From Acidobacteriota bacterium (lineage in GTDB: Bacteria; Actinomycetota; Acidimicrobiia; Acidimicrobiales; RAAP-2), in the NCBI GenBank assembly GCA_018971185.1, contig JAGXBH010000006.1, forward strand, positions 18,667-82,666: a stretch of DNA of 64,000 nt, given 5' to 3'. A program made the position numbers and the translations under genes. Shown here one piece after another: positions 12,035 through 21,499 of the stretch. Positions within the stretch are counted from its first letter, which is position 1; the number at the start of each line of letters is the position of its first letter. Below the pieces are notes generated by a model. That model saw only the letters and a list, made by a program, of their open reading frames with translations, was not told the DNA's origin and made no database searches.

Positions 12035-13100
12035 TCTCGGCCAGTTGACGTGCGCGCTGGTCCGCGAGCAGGGCGTCGATGAAGGGATCGAGGTCGCCGG
12101 CCAGGACGGCGTCGAGGGTATAGGACGTCATGGAGATGCGATGGTCGGTGACGCGATTTTCCTTGAAGTTGTAGGTGCGGATCTTCTCGCTGCGCCCGCC
12201 ACCGCCGAGCTGGGAGCGCTTGAGGTCACCGAGTTCGTTGGCCTGGGCGTCCTGGGCCGCCTTGAGCAGACGCGAGCGAAGGACGATGAGAGCCTTCGCC
12301 CGGTTCTGGATCTGACTCTTCTCGTCCTGCATCGAGACCACGATGCCCGTGGGGATATGGGTGATACGCACGGCGGAGTCCGTGGTGTTGACGCTCTGGC
12401 CCCCGGGGCCCGAGGAACGGTAGACGTCGATCTTGAGTTCGTTGGGGTCCAGCGCCACGTCGACCTCCTCGGCCTCGGGCAGGACCGACACGGTGGCCGA
12501 GGACGTGTGCACCCGGCCCTTGGCCTCGGTGACGGGCACTCGCTGGACGCGGTGGACCCCGGCCTCGTGCGACAGGCGCGTCCAGGCGTCATCGCCCTTG
12601 ACCAGGTAGGTGGCCTCGTCGAGCCCGCCGTGATCGGATTCACGCTCCTCGACCACCTCGAGCTTCCAGCCGCGTAACGACGCGTAGCGCCGATACATCT
12701 CGGCCAAGTCCCCGGCGAAGAGATTGGCCTCCTCGCCCCCCTCGGCCCCGCGGATCTCCAGGATCACGTTACGTCCCTCGTTGGGATCGCGAGGCAGCAG
12801 GAGGGTCTCGAGGTTCTCCTCGAGGGCGGGCAGGCGCTCCTCGGCCGCCACGACCTCGTCGCGCCAGAGCTCGCGGTCGTCGCCACTGGTCTCGTTGAAC
12901 ATCTCGCGCGCCGTGGCGAGGTCGTCGCGGGCGGACTTGAGTTGGTTCCACGCGGCGTTGATCTCCGCCAACTCCTTGAATCGGCGCGACAGGTCGCGAA
13001 GACGCGCCAGGTCCGACGCGACGTCGGGTTGGGCGAGGGCGGCCTCGACGGAGCGAAGCTCCTCTTCGAGACTGGAGAGGGTGTCGTCGAGCGAGCGCAC
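12021..13100 (-). CDS. prfA: Peptide chain release factor 1
   Basis: This 359-residue protein ends translation at UAA and UAG. The peptidyl-hydrolysis motif GGQ lies in RSSGPGGQSVNTTDSAVR. The stop-codon recognition tripeptide PxT is PVT in VPVTEAKGRVHT, which marks RF1 rather than RF2. The N-terminal coiled domain is of normal length. It lies 21 bases after rpmE and is coupled to prmC. Confidence 0.97.
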   Translation of the reverse strand: MRSLDDTLSSLEEELRSVEAALAQPDVASDLARLRDLSRRFKELAEINAAWNQLKSARDDLATAREMFNETSGDDRELWRDEVVAAEERLPALEENLETLLLPRDPNEGRNVILEIRGAEGGEEANLFAGDLAEMYRRYASLRGWKLEVVEERESDHGGLDEATYLVKGDDAWTRLSHEAGVHRVQRVPVTEAKGRVHTSSATVSVLPEAEEVDVALDPNELKIDVYRSSGPGGQSVNTTDSAVRITHIPTGIVVSMQDEKSQIQNRAKALIVLRSRLLKAAQDAQANELGDLKRSQLGGGGRSEKIRTYNFKENRVTDHRISMTSYTLDAVLAGDLDPFIDALLADQRARQLAESDGR

Positions 13101-13121
13101 GAAAGGTGGCGGCTCGCCGGC

Positions 13122-13349
13122 CTACGCCTTGGGAGCGCGCGCCTTGTTGGTCTTCTGGGCGTAACGACGCTGGAAGCGCTCGACGCGGCCACCGGTGTCG
13201 ACCAGCTTCTGCTTACCGGTGAAGAAGGGGTGGCACTCGTTGCACAGTTCCACCTTGATCTCGGCCTTGGTCGACTTGGTCGTGAAGGTGTTACCACACG
13301 AGCAGGTGACCTGCGCGTCGATGTACTGAGGGTGAATATCGGTCTTCAT
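13122..13349 (-). CDS. rpmE: 50S ribosomal protein L31, zinc-binding form
   Basis: This 75-residue protein begins MKTDIHPQY. It has four Cys zinc ligands (VTCSCGNTF and LCNECHPFF), so it is the C+ type rather than the zinc-free paralogue. Actinobacteria often carry both types and switch under zinc limitation; only this one is in the window. AAGGAGCACC lies just before the ATG. It is placed between rho and prfA, the common actinobacterial order. Confidence 0.97.
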   Translation of the reverse strand: MKTDIHPQYIDAQVTCSCGNTFTTKSTKAEIKVELCNECHPFFTGKQKLVDTGGRVERFQRRYAQKTNKARAPKA

Positions 13350-13387
13350 GGGTGCTCCTTGGTGCGGATGAAGAGTTTACAGGAAAA

Positions 13388-15136
13388 TCAGCTGGTCGGT
13401 GCGGGGCCCCGGGCGATCTCGGACAGGAACTCCTCGTTCGATCGCGTGGTCTTGATCTTGTCGATCAAGAGTTCGAGCCCCGCGGCCTCACGGCCCTCCG
13501 ACGCCAGCCCGTTGAGGACCCGGCGGAGTCTCCAGACCTGGGGCAACACGTCGCGATCGAAGAGCAGCTCCTCGTGGCGGGTGGAGGAGCCGTTGACGTC
13601 GATGGCCGGGAAGAGTCGGCGTTCGGCCAGTCGACGATCCAGTTTGAGCTCCATGTTGCCGGTCCCCTTGAACTCCTCGAAGATGACTTCGTCCATCTTG
13701 GAGCCCGTCTCGACCAGCGCCGATGCGAGGATCGTCAGGGAGCCACCCTCCTCGATGTTGCGCGCGGAGCCGAAGAACTTCTTGGGGGGGTAGAGCGCGC
13801 CCGAGTCCACGCCGCCCGACATGATGCGACCGGTGGCGGGAGCGGCCAGGTTGTAGGCCCGCGCCAGACGCGTGATGCCGTCGAGGATGATCACCACGTC
13901 ACGACCCTGCTCGACGAGGCGCTTGGCGCGCTCGATGCAGAGCTCGGCCACGTGGGTGTGCTCCTCCGCCGGGCGGTCGAACGTCGAGGCGACGACCTCG
14001 CCGTTGACGCTGCGGCGCATGTCGGTGACCTCCTCGGGACGCTCGTCGACCAGGAGGACCATCAGATGGACTTCGGGGTTGTTCGCCTCGATCGACTGCG
14101 CGATCTGCTTCATGATCGTCGTCTTGCCGGCCTTGGGCGGCGAGACGATGAGCCCGCGCTGCCCCTTGCCGATGGGCGCGAGCAGGTCCACGATGCGCGG
14201 GGTGAGTTCGGACTTGCCCTCGTTGCTCGCCAGACGTAGCTTCTCGTCAGGGAAGAGCGGCGTCAGGTCCTCGAAGCGCGGGCGCAGCTTGGCGACCTCG
14301 GGATCGTATCCGGCCACGGTGTCGACGCGCAGCAGCGCCGGGTACTTCTCGTTGGAGGCGGCCGGCCGGTAGCCGCCCGTGATGGCGTCACCCTTTCTCA
14401 AGTGGTAGCGACGCACCATGTTGATGGACACGTACACGTCGTTGGGCGACGAGTGGAATCCCTTGGTCCGCAGGAAGCCGTAGCCGTCGTCGCGCAGGTC
14501 GAGCAGACCGTCGACCTCGACGAGATCGCCGTTGTAGGGCTGGTCGGCGTTGGGCATGGCCTCGGAGAACCGATCGCGACCGTTGCCGCCCGCGTTGCGA
14601 TTGCGTCGATTGCGTCGGCTGTTGCGGCCGCCGGGCTCGTTGGTGAACTCCCGGGGTTGGCGCTCGCGGGGCTGGGAACCCTGTCGGGGGGCGGCCACGT
14701 CGCTGGTCGAATCGGCCACGCTCGCGGTCGCGGGCGCCACGACGGGGGCGGCCACGGATGCGCTCTCCGCGCTCGCGCCACGGGGCGCCCGGCTCGAGCG
14801 GCCCGCGTTGGCCCCCGCGTCGGCGTCGGCGTGCGCTCCGTTGGCGCGCGCGACGTCGGGGGTCGGCGCCGCGGCGGCGTCGGCGCTGAACTCGTTCACC
14901 AGCGCGTCGAAGTCCTCGGGCGTCGCCACCGTCCGCCGCGAGCGAACCGCTCTCGTCGGACGTGCGAGGTCGGCGTCGGCGGGGCCGGCCGCGGCACCCA
15001 TGATGGTCTCGATCAGCGTCGCCTTAGAGGCACGCGCCGAGACCTCGGCACCCGTGAGCTTGACGATCGCCTGAAGGTCCTCGCGCGACTTTGATTCGAG
15101 GTCCGAGCGTTCTGGGGAGTTGGACTTCACAGCCAT
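13388..15136 (-). CDS. rho: Transcription termination factor Rho
   Basis: This 582-residue hexameric RNA helicase releases RNA polymerase at Rho-dependent sites. An N-terminal Rho_N helix (KSREDLQAIVKLTGAEV) is followed by a low-complexity Ala/Arg/Asp/Gly-rich linker of about 120 residues. The linker is rich in RNRRNR-like runs and is typical of actinobacterial Rho. Then come the cold-shock RNA-binding domain (GYGFLRTKGFH) and the ATPase core with Walker A SPPKAGKTT and VLLVDERPEEVTDM. I chose ATG 15136 because GAGAGAGGA lies 7 bases before it; the 29 extra upstream residues are untypical. Confidence 0.96.
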   Translation of the reverse strand: MAVKSNSPERSDLESKSREDLQAIVKLTGAEVSARASKATLIETIMGAAAGPADADLARPTRAVRSRRTVATPEDFDALVNEFSADAAAAPTPDVARANGAHADADAGANAGRSSRAPRGASAESASVAAPVVAPATASVADSTSDVAAPRQGSQPRERQPREFTNEPGGRNSRRNRRNRNAGGNGRDRFSEAMPNADQPYNGDLVEVDGLLDLRDDGYGFLRTKGFHSSPNDVYVSINMVRRYHLRKGDAITGGYRPAASNEKYPALLRVDTVAGYDPEVAKLRPRFEDLTPLFPDEKLRLASNEGKSELTPRIVDLLAPIGKGQRGLIVSPPKAGKTTIMKQIAQSIEANNPEVHLMVLLVDERPEEVTDMRRSVNGEVVASTFDRPAEEHTHVAELCIERAKRLVEQGRDVVIILDGITRLARAYNLAAPATGRIMSGGVDSGALYPPKKFFGSARNIEEGGSLTILASALVETGSKMDEVIFEEFKGTGNMELKLDRRLAERRLFPAIDVNGSSTRHEELLFDRDVLPQVWRLRRVLNGLASEGREAAGLELLIDKIKTTRSNEEFLSEIARGPAPTS

Positions 15137-15257
15137 GAATAAATCCTCTCTCTCCGCGCACACGCCAAAATCCGTGGGGTGGAGAAAAAAACGGGAAACG
15201 CCGTAGTTGGAAGAGTTCCGCACGTCGGCGAACGGCCAGACGTGAACGACAAGGCCA

Positions 15258-15285
15258 AGTGTAGCGGATGCCCGCCCTCGTGCAA
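15258..15285 (-). promoter_or_regulatory. Candidate sigma70-type promoter of rho
   Basis: On the minus strand TTGCAC (15285-15280) and TACACT (15263-15258) are separated by 16 bases. They lie about 120 bases before the rho ATG, just past the thrC stop. This would give rho a long leader, which fits the autoregulated rho leaders known in other bacteria. The call rests on consensus match only. Confidence 0.45.
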
Positions 15286-15289
15286 GCGA

Positions 15290-16327
15290 CTACGAGAGTT
15301 CGCCCAGCAGCGCCTCCAACGTCGCGTCGACCACGGTGGGCATGGCGCTGGTCGACACCGCGGTGTCGGGGTCCTTGAGACCGTTGCCGGTGAGGACGCA
15401 CACCACCGTCGACCCCGGGGGGACACCGAACTTCATGATGCCCGCGACCGAGGCCGCCGACGCCGGTTCGCAGAAGATCGACTCGTGACGCGCCACGAAG
15501 CGGTAGGCCTCGAGTATCTCGTCGTCGCTCACCGCGCGGATGTCTCCCAGGGACTCGTGGATCACTTCGAGGGCGGGGATCCAACTCGCGGGATTGCCGA
15601 TGCGAATCGCGGTGGCGATGGTCTCGGGGTTCGCGACGGGGTGTCCTAGGACGATGGGTGCCGCACCCGCCGCCTGGAAACCCCACATCTTGGGGAGCCG
15701 CTTGGCCAGACCGGCGGTGTGGTACTCGATGAACCCGCGCCAGTACGCGGTGATGTTGCCCGCGTTCCCCACGGGGATCGCCAGGACGTCGGGCGCCTCA
15801 CCCAGGACGTCGACGATCTCGTAGGCACCGGTCTTCTGGCCCTCGATGCGGTCGGGGTTGATCGAGTTGACGATGGTGATCGGCAGGTGCTTGGTCAGTT
15901 CGCGCGCCAGGTCCAAGGCCTGGTCGAAGTTCCCGCGGATCTGCAGGACCTGGGCCCCGTAGACGATGGCCTGGGCCAACTTTCCCATGGCGATCTTGCC
16001 CTCGGGGACGAGGACCACACAGTCCATCCCCGCCTTCGCGGCGTACGCCGCGGCCGCCGCGGACGTGTTGCCGGTCGAGCCGCAGATCACCGTCCGCGCG
16101 CCCTGCGCCTTGGCCTTGGTGATGGCCATGGTCATGCCGCGGTCCTTGAACGAGCCCGAGGGGTTGAGGCCCTCGAACTTCAACCACACGTTGGCCCCGA
16201 CGCGCTCGGAGAGTCGCTCGGCGAAGATCAACGGGGTGTTGCCCTCCTGGAGGGTGATGATCTCGTCAACGCCCTCGAGATCGAGCCACTGCCCGTACTC
16301 CTTCAGCAAACCATTCCAACCGGTCAC
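15290..16327 (-). CDS. thrC: Threonine synthase
   Basis: This 345-residue PLP enzyme converts O-phosphohomoserine to threonine. The PLP Lys is in [15 protein letters not shown] near residue 61, and the phosphate-binding loop reads [12 protein letters not shown]. Length fits the short Bacillus/actinobacterial type. GTG 16327 overlaps the hom stop as GTGA, so the two are translationally coupled. No homoserine kinase gene follows; the next gene on this strand is rho. Confidence 0.95.
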   Translation of the reverse strand: MTGWNGLLKEYGQWLDLEGVDEIITLQEGNTPLIFAERLSERVGANVWLKFEGLNPSGSFKDRGMTMAITKAKAQGARTVICGSTGNTSAAAAAYAAKAGMDCVVLVPEGKIAMGKLAQAIVYGAQVLQIRGNFDQALDLARELTKHLPITIVNSINPDRIEGQKTGAYEIVDVLGEAPDVLAIPVGNAGNITAYWRGFIEYHTAGLAKRLPKMWGFQAAGAAPIVLGHPVANPETIATAIRIGNPASWIPALEVIHESLGDIRAVSDDEILEAYRFVARHESIFCEPASAASVAGIMKFGVPPGSTVVCVLTGNGLKDPDTAVSTSAMPTVVDATLEALLGELS

Positions 16328-17625
16328 GCGACACCTCCGTCAATTACGCGAATGGATGCGCCGATGGAATCCACCGACGCCAACTGGGCGAGGTCCTCGA
16401 TCGTCGAGGCGACATCGCGGGCCTTGACCTCGTGGGTCAGGAACGAGAGCCGGGCCTCTCGACCGAAACCGGACTGCTCCATGGACTGGATCGAGACCTG
16501 ATGGCGGCCGAACACCCCCGCGACCTGCGCCAGGACGCCGGGCTCGTCACGCACGTCGAGACTCAAGTAGAACACGCTCGAGAGCTCGCCGGCGTCGACG
16601 CTCTGCAATCGATCGTCGACGCTGAAGGGCACGTCGTGGCGCCCGCTCACGCGATTGCGCGCCGCGTGCAGGACGTCGCCGAGCACCGCGGTGGCGCTCG
16701 GGGCACCCCCGGCCCCCTGACCGAGCCACATGAGCGGACCGCTCTTGTCGCCCTCGATGAACACCGCGTTCATCGCTCCGTGCACGGCGGCCAGCGGGTG
16801 CTCGACCGGGATGAACGCGGGGTGGGTACGACGCGACAGCCCGTGCTCGCCCACTCGCTCCACCACGCCGATGAGCTTGATCACGTACCCGGCCCGACGC
16901 GCGAACTCGACGTCCACCGATCGCACCGCGCTGATCCCCTCGCGCGAGATCGGCTCGCCGCGCAAGGCGGTGCCGATGGCCAGCGACGAGAGGATCTGTA
17001 CCTTGGCCGCCGCGTCGAACGCCTCGACGTCGGCGGTCGGATCGGCTTCGGCGTAGCCCAGGTCCTGGGCCTCCTTGAGCGCCTCCGCGTAGTCACGGCC
17101 CTCCGAGGTCATCTGGGAGAGGATGAAGTTCGTCGTACCGTTGACGATGCCCAGTACCCGGTTGATCTTCTCACCGGCGAGTGAGGTGCGCAGGGCCCGG
17201 ATGATCGGGATCCCCCCGGCCACCGACGCCTCGTAGAGCAGGTCGGCGCCGTTCTCGTGGGCGAGTCGGGCGAGTTCGGTCCCGTGCTCGGCCATCAGGG
17301 TCTTGTTCGCGGTGACCACCGAGGCGCCGCGACGTAGCGCGGTCTCGATCCAGGTTCGCGCCGGCTCCACGCCGCCGGCCAGTTCGACGAGGATGTCGAC
17401 GTCGTCACGCGCGGCCACGGCGAGCGCGTCATCGACCAGCAGGGCGCGATCGACCCCGACGCGCGCGGCGTCGAGGTCGCGCACGGCGACGGCGACCAGG
17501 TCCAAGACAGCGGTGGCGCCGTCGAGCAGGGCGATCTGGCGCGACTCGTCGGTCAACATCTCGACGAACGCGCGGCCCACGTTGCCCGCGCCGATGACCC
17601 CGAGGCGCACGTGTGGCGTGTTCAT
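16324..17625 (-). CDS. hom: Homoserine dehydrogenase
   Basis: This 433-residue enzyme reduces aspartate semialdehyde to homoserine. The N-terminal Rossmann motif is [12 protein letters not shown]. The catalytic core carries [31 protein letters not shown] and the signature [10 protein letters not shown] region. A C-terminal ACT domain (about residues 350-425, [21 protein letters not shown]) suggests feedback control by threonine. It follows lysA by 31 bases and overlaps thrC by 4. Confidence 0.96.
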   Translation of the reverse strand: MNTPHVRLGVIGAGNVGRAFVEMLTDESRQIALLDGATAVLDLVAVAVRDLDAARVGVDRALLVDDALAVAARDDVDILVELAGGVEPARTWIETALRRGASVVTANKTLMAEHGTELARLAHENGADLLYEASVAGGIPIIRALRTSLAGEKINRVLGIVNGTTNFILSQMTSEGRDYAEALKEAQDLGYAEADPTADVEAFDAAAKVQILSSLAIGTALRGEPISREGISAVRSVDVEFARRAGYVIKLIGVVERVGEHGLSRRTHPAFIPVEHPLAAVHGAMNAVFIEGDKSGPLMWLGQGAGGAPSATAVLGDVLHAARNRVSGRHDVPFSVDDRLQSVDAGELSSVFYLSLDVRDEPGVLAQVAGVFGRHQVSIQSMEQSGFGREARLSFLTHEVKARDVASTIEDLAQLASVDSIGASIRVIDGGVA

Positions 17626-17656
17626 GCTAAAAGGCTAACCGTAATCATGGAGGGCG

Positions 17657-18940
17657 CTAGTTGACTTCGAGGCGCGCGAGGTCGTCGAACGTCTCGCGGC
17701 GCAGCACCTCGCGGGCGCGTCCCTGGTTGACGAAGACGACGCTCGGGCGCGGCACCCGGTTGTAGTTCGAGGCCATCGAGTAGCCGTAGGCGCCCGTCAC
17801 GGGCGTCGCGATCACGCTGCCGACACCGGTGGACGCGGGTAACCAGGCCTCGTCGATCAGGACGTCGCCGCTCTCGCAGTGGCGGCCCACCAGGCGCACC
17901 GCCTGGGGACGCGGGGCCAACGGGTGCGCGACGTCGAACGCCTCGTAACCGGACCCGTAGAGCACCGGGCGAGGGTTGTCGCTCATCCCGCCGTCGACGG
18001 CGAGGTAGGTGCGCTGGCTCAGCGGTTTGCGCGCCCCCACGGTATAGAGGGTGAGCGCCGCCTGGGCCACGATGGCGCGTCCCGGTTCCGCGGTGATCCT
18101 CGTCGCGGGGTCGAGTCCCGCGGCCATCGCCGAGGTCCGTACCGCCCGGCCCCATTGGGCGATCGAGAGCGCCTCCTCGCCGGCGACGTAGGCCACGCCG
18201 AGTCCCCCTCCGACACACATCTCGTCGAAGCCGTCGTCGCGGATGAAGTCGACCAGGACCTTGACCTCCTCGTCGAACCCGCCGACGTCGAAGATCTGTG
18301 AGCCGATGTGGGCGTGCACGCCGTGGACGTGGACGTGGGGGACGCTCCGAAGGAGGTCGATGGCGCGTCGCGCGTCGCCGGCCGCCACCGAGAAGCCGAA
18401 CTTGCTGTCCTCCTGGCCCGTGCGCACGAATTCGTGCGTGTGCGCCTCCACGCCCGGCGTCACGCGCACCAGGCAGTGCAGGGGACGCCGCGCCGTCACC
18501 AGCGCTCGCAGGCGCTCGATCTCGTCGAAGTTGTCGACGACCACGCGGTGCACGCCGACCTCGAGGGCGGTCTCGAGCTCCGAGGTGAGCTTGTTGTTGC
18601 CGTGCAGGACGACGCGTGACGGCGCGACGCCCGCGCGCAGCACGAGGTCCATCTCCCCTCCGGTGGCGACGTCGACGCACAGACCCTCCTCGACCGCCAG
18701 GCGCGCCATCGCGCCGCACAGGAAGGACTTCGACGCGAAGGCCACTCCGTCGTCGAAGGCGGCTGCGGCCTGCGCGCACCGTGCACGCAAGGTGGCCTCG
18801 TCGTAGACGAACAGCGGCGTGCCGTACGTCGCGGCGAGACCGAGGAGCGAGACCCCGCCGACCTCGACGTCGTCCTCGAGGAGGCGCGCGGTGTCGGGCA
18901 GCAACGAGGCCCGGATCGCCTCAGAGGACACGCCAGCCAC
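17657..18940 (-). CDS. lysA: Diaminopimelate decarboxylase
   Basis: This protein of about 427 residues makes L-lysine from meso-diaminopimelate in the cytoplasm. The alanine-racemase-like barrel carries the PLP Lys in GVAFASKSFLC. The phosphate-binding and specificity motifs are GGGLGVAYVAGEE, AEPGRAIVAQA and CESGDVLIDEAWLP. GTG 18940 is the longest start. GTG 18931, with GGAAG eight bases upstream, is also good. The gene starts 21 bases from a divergent tRNA and heads the lysA-hom-thrC run. Confidence 0.95.
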   Translation of the reverse strand: MAGVSSEAIRASLLPDTARLLEDDVEVGGVSLLGLAATYGTPLFVYDEATLRARCAQAAAAFDDGVAFASKSFLCGAMARLAVEEGLCVDVATGGEMDLVLRAGVAPSRVVLHGNNKLTSELETALEVGVHRVVVDNFDEIERLRALVTARRPLHCLVRVTPGVEAHTHEFVRTGQEDSKFGFSVAAGDARRAIDLLRSVPHVHVHGVHAHIGSQIFDVGGFDEEVKVLVDFIRDDGFDEMCVGGGLGVAYVAGEEALSIAQWGRAVRTSAMAAGLDPATRITAEPGRAIVAQAALTLYTVGARKPLSQRTYLAVDGGMSDNPRPVLYGSGYEAFDVAHPLAPRPQAVRLVGRHCESGDVLIDEAWLPASTGVGSVIATPVTGAYGYSMASNYNRVPRPSVVFVNQGRAREVLRRETFDDLARLEVN

Positions 18941-18961
18941 TTCCGGTAGGCTCGTCTACGC

Positions 18962-19033
18962 GCCCTCGTAGCTCAGGGGATAGAGCATTGGCCTCCGAAG
19001 CCATGTGCGCAGGTTCGAATCCTGCCGGGGGCA
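18962..19033 (+). tRNA. tRNA-Arg (anticodon CCG)
   Basis: The cloverleaf can be folded by eye. The 7-bp acceptor stem is GCCCTCG/CGGGGGC. The D arm is GCTC...GAGC. The anticodon loop CTCCGAA carries CCG, which reads the Arg codon CGG. The T arm is GCAGG-TTCGAAT-CCTGC. The discriminator is A, and CCA is not encoded. The first anticodon-stem pair is T-T. The tRNA is the only plus-strand gene in this stretch and is divergent from lysA. Confidence 0.96.
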
Positions 19034-19195
19034 CGCGACGAAGAACGAGGTCTGGGGCGAGGCGAGCGCACTCCCTCGACCCGTCGGGGCCCCACGACGA
19101 CCCACGAATCGCCAACGTCATCGCTTCCCCATCCCACGGCGTCTCGCGCCGACTCGCTCTCACACTACCTAACGATCCCGCGCCCCCCGGCGTGA

Positions 19196-20614
19196 TCAGG
19201 GGACGATGAGCATGCGCACGGTGTCGGTCACTTGCGCGCCACCCGACGTCGACCCCGCCATGATCACGATCGGGTCGCCCGGCTGGGCGATGCCGGCCTT
19301 CTTCACGGCGTTCACGGCGACGTCGCAGAGCTCGTCGATGTCGTGCGAGGGCGAGAGGACGACCTCATCGACGCCCCACGAACCGCGCAGTTGGCGCGCC
19401 GTGGCCGTACTGGGCGTGATGGCCACGATGGGCATCGGCGGACGGAACCGTGAGATGGCGCGCGCGGTCATGCCCGAGCGGGTGCACGCGACGATGGCCA
19501 CCGCGTTCTCCTCCATCGCCGCGCGCCACGCGGCGCCGGTGATGGCGGCGGTGACGCGGGTGGACTGGTTGGCGTGGCCCACGCTGGATTGCAGCTCCAG
19601 CGAGGCCCCCCACTTGGCGTAGTCGAAGGAGGCCTCCGCGCGACGCACGATGCGGTCCATCGTGATCACGGTGCCCACCGGGTCGTCGCCGATCGCGGTC
19701 TCGCCCGACAACATGACGGCGCTCGCGCCGTCGAGCACCGCGTTCGCCACGTCGGTGACCTCGGCGCGCGTGGGCACCTGGGCGTGGGTCATCGATTCGA
19801 GCATCTGCGTCGCGACGACCACCGGTCGCGCGTAGCGGATGCCGTGACGCACGATCAACTTCTGCAGGTGCGGCACCTCCTCGATGGGCATCCGCACTCC
19901 CAGGTCACCGCGCGCCACCATGATGGCGTCGGAGACGGCCACGATCTCGTCGAGGTTCTCGACGCCCTCGCCGGTCTCGATCTTGGACATCAACATCACG
20001 TCATCGCGGCTCAGCACCGATCGCACCGAGACCATGTCGAAGGCCGAGCGAACGAAGGACACGGCCAGCATGTCGATGTCCTCGTCCTTCAGCGCCTCGA
20101 GCCGTGCGCGGTCGTCGTCGGTGGGCAGTCGGTCGTTGAGGATCGACGAGGGCAGGCCCATCCCGGGCTTACCCACGACCGCGCCGCCGGAGGTGACCTC
20201 GGCCATGGTGTGTGCGCCGACCGTGGTGATCACGAGCGAGATGCCGCCGTCACCGATGTGGATCCGGTCACCGGGCTTCAGCTGCGACAGGACACCCTCG
20301 CGTTCGACGGCGATGCGCTCGGCCGTCGACGTCTCGCCGAAGGCCTCCACGAGTTCGATCGCCTGACCGATGTCGAGATGGACCGGCATCGTGCCGAAGG
20401 AGCCGGCGCGGATCTTGGGTCCCGGGATGTCGACCATGATCGCGATGTCCGGCGCCACCGCGCGCACGCGACGCAGTCGCTCCAGGTTCGAGGGGATGTC
20501 CCCGTGGGCCATCGACACGCGAAAGACGTCAACCCCCGCCTTCACCAGGTTCTTCAAGACCTCGTCACTCTCAGAGGCCGGTCCAATGGTTGCTACGATT
20601 CGCGTGCGCCGCAC
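19196..20614 (-). CDS. pyk: Pyruvate kinase
   Basis: This 472-residue enzyme makes pyruvate and ATP from phosphoenolpyruvate. Signatures are RRTRIVATIGPASES at the N-terminus, the catalytic MLMSKIETGEGVENLDEI, and MVARGDLGVRMP with ATQMLESM. The B domain and the C-terminal allosteric domain are both present. The start is GTG 20614 with AAGGGGA five bases upstream. The 160 bases between its stop and the tRNA hold no other feature that I can see. Confidence 0.97.
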   Translation of the reverse strand: MRRTRIVATIGPASESDEVLKNLVKAGVDVFRVSMAHGDIPSNLERLRRVRAVAPDIAIMVDIPGPKIRAGSFGTMPVHLDIGQAIELVEAFGETSTAERIAVEREGVLSQLKPGDRIHIGDGGISLVITTVGAHTMAEVTSGGAVVGKPGMGLPSSILNDRLPTDDDRARLEALKDEDIDMLAVSFVRSAFDMVSVRSVLSRDDVMLMSKIETGEGVENLDEIVAVSDAIMVARGDLGVRMPIEEVPHLQKLIVRHGIRYARPVVVATQMLESMTHAQVPTRAEVTDVANAVLDGASAVMLSGETAIGDDPVGTVITMDRIVRRAEASFDYAKWGASLELQSSVGHANQSTRVTAAITGAAWRAAMEENAVAIVACTRSGMTARAISRFRPPMPIVAITPSTATARQLRGSWGVDEVVLSPSHDIDELCDVAVNAVKKAGIAQPGDPIVIMAGSTSGGAQVTDTVRMLIVP

Positions 20615-20716
20615 GATAGTCCCCTTAAAGATTTTTCAGCAGTCTACTTGAGGGCAACGTTGTCTCTCCCGTGGACACGTGAACGTTACGTTTCGCGCGA
20701 CGGCCGCATCGCTTAC

Positions 20717-21499
20717 TCACGGGTAGACCTTGCGCACGGGAACGACGACGTCGGCGCCGTCGATGTTCACGATCCGCAGCGCGACCCCGTAACTGCGCTG
20801 CATCTCCTCGGACTGGATCACGTCGTGTGCGGCGCCGTCGAGCACGACGCGACCGTGATCGAGCAGCACCATCCGATCCGTGAAGAGGCTCGCCAACGTG
20901 AGGTCGTGCAGGGTCGCGATCACCGTCAGCTCGCATTCGGCGACCTCCTTCTTGAGCAACTCCAACAGGTCCATCTGGTGACGGACATCGAGCCCGCTGA
21001 TGGGCTCATCGAGCACCAGCACCCTCGTCGACTGCGCGAGGGCCCGCGCCAGGACCATCCGCTGGCGCTCACCCCCCGACAGCGAGGTCCCCTCGCGCTC
21101 GCGGAACCCCGCGAGCGCGAGGCGCTCGAGCACACCATCGACGACGGCGCGATCGCCGGACGATGGTGGTCGCATCACCCCGTGAAACGCGATGCGTCCG
21201 AGCGCGACGTACTCGAGCACGCTCATCCCGGTCGGGATCTGCGGGTGCTGGGGGACGTAGGCCACCAACCGGGCGCGCGCACGTTCCTTGAGGTGGTCCA
21301 GGCGCTGCCCGTCGATCGACACGTGACCGCCGTCGAGGGCCCTCAGCCCCGCCAGGGCCGACACCAGTGACGTCTTGCCGGCCCCGTTGGGTCCGATGAT
21401 CGTGCACCACGTGCCGCGCGCCACCTCGAGGGACACGTCGTGCACCAACGTCGTCGACCCGGCGCGCAGCTCGACGTGGGACAGCGAGACCATTCTCAC
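20717..21499 (-). CDS. btuD: Vitamin B12 ABC transporter, ATP-binding protein
   Basis: This 260-residue FecE/BtuD-type ATPase energises import by the adjacent permease. Walker A is GPNGAGKT, the signature is LSGGERQR and Walker B is VLVLDEPISGLD. The D-loop and the H-loop (ATLHDL) follow. GTG 21499 overlaps the btuC stop as GTGA. The cobalamin riboswitch at the head of the operon sets the substrate as a corrinoid rather than iron-siderophore, the other common substrate of this family. Confidence 0.88.
   Translation of the reverse strand: MRMVSLSHVELRAGSTTLVHDVSLEVARGTWCTIIGPNGAGKTSLVSALAGLRALDGGHVSIDGQRLDHLKERARARLVAYVPQHPQIPTGMSVLEYVALGRIAFHGVMRPPSSGDRAVVDGVLERLALAGFREREGTSLSGGERQRMVLARALAQSTRVLVLDEPISGLDVRHQMDLLELLKKEVAECELTVIATLHDLTLASLFTDRMVLLDHGRVVLDGAAHDVIQSEEMQRSYGVALRIVNIDGADVVVPVRKVYP

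Noticed and set aside
18921-19163. Minus-strand frame with PAGFEPAHMASEANALSPELRG
   Set aside because: This is the well-known spurious translation of the antisense of a tRNA; the tRNA-Arg at 18962-19033 explains it.
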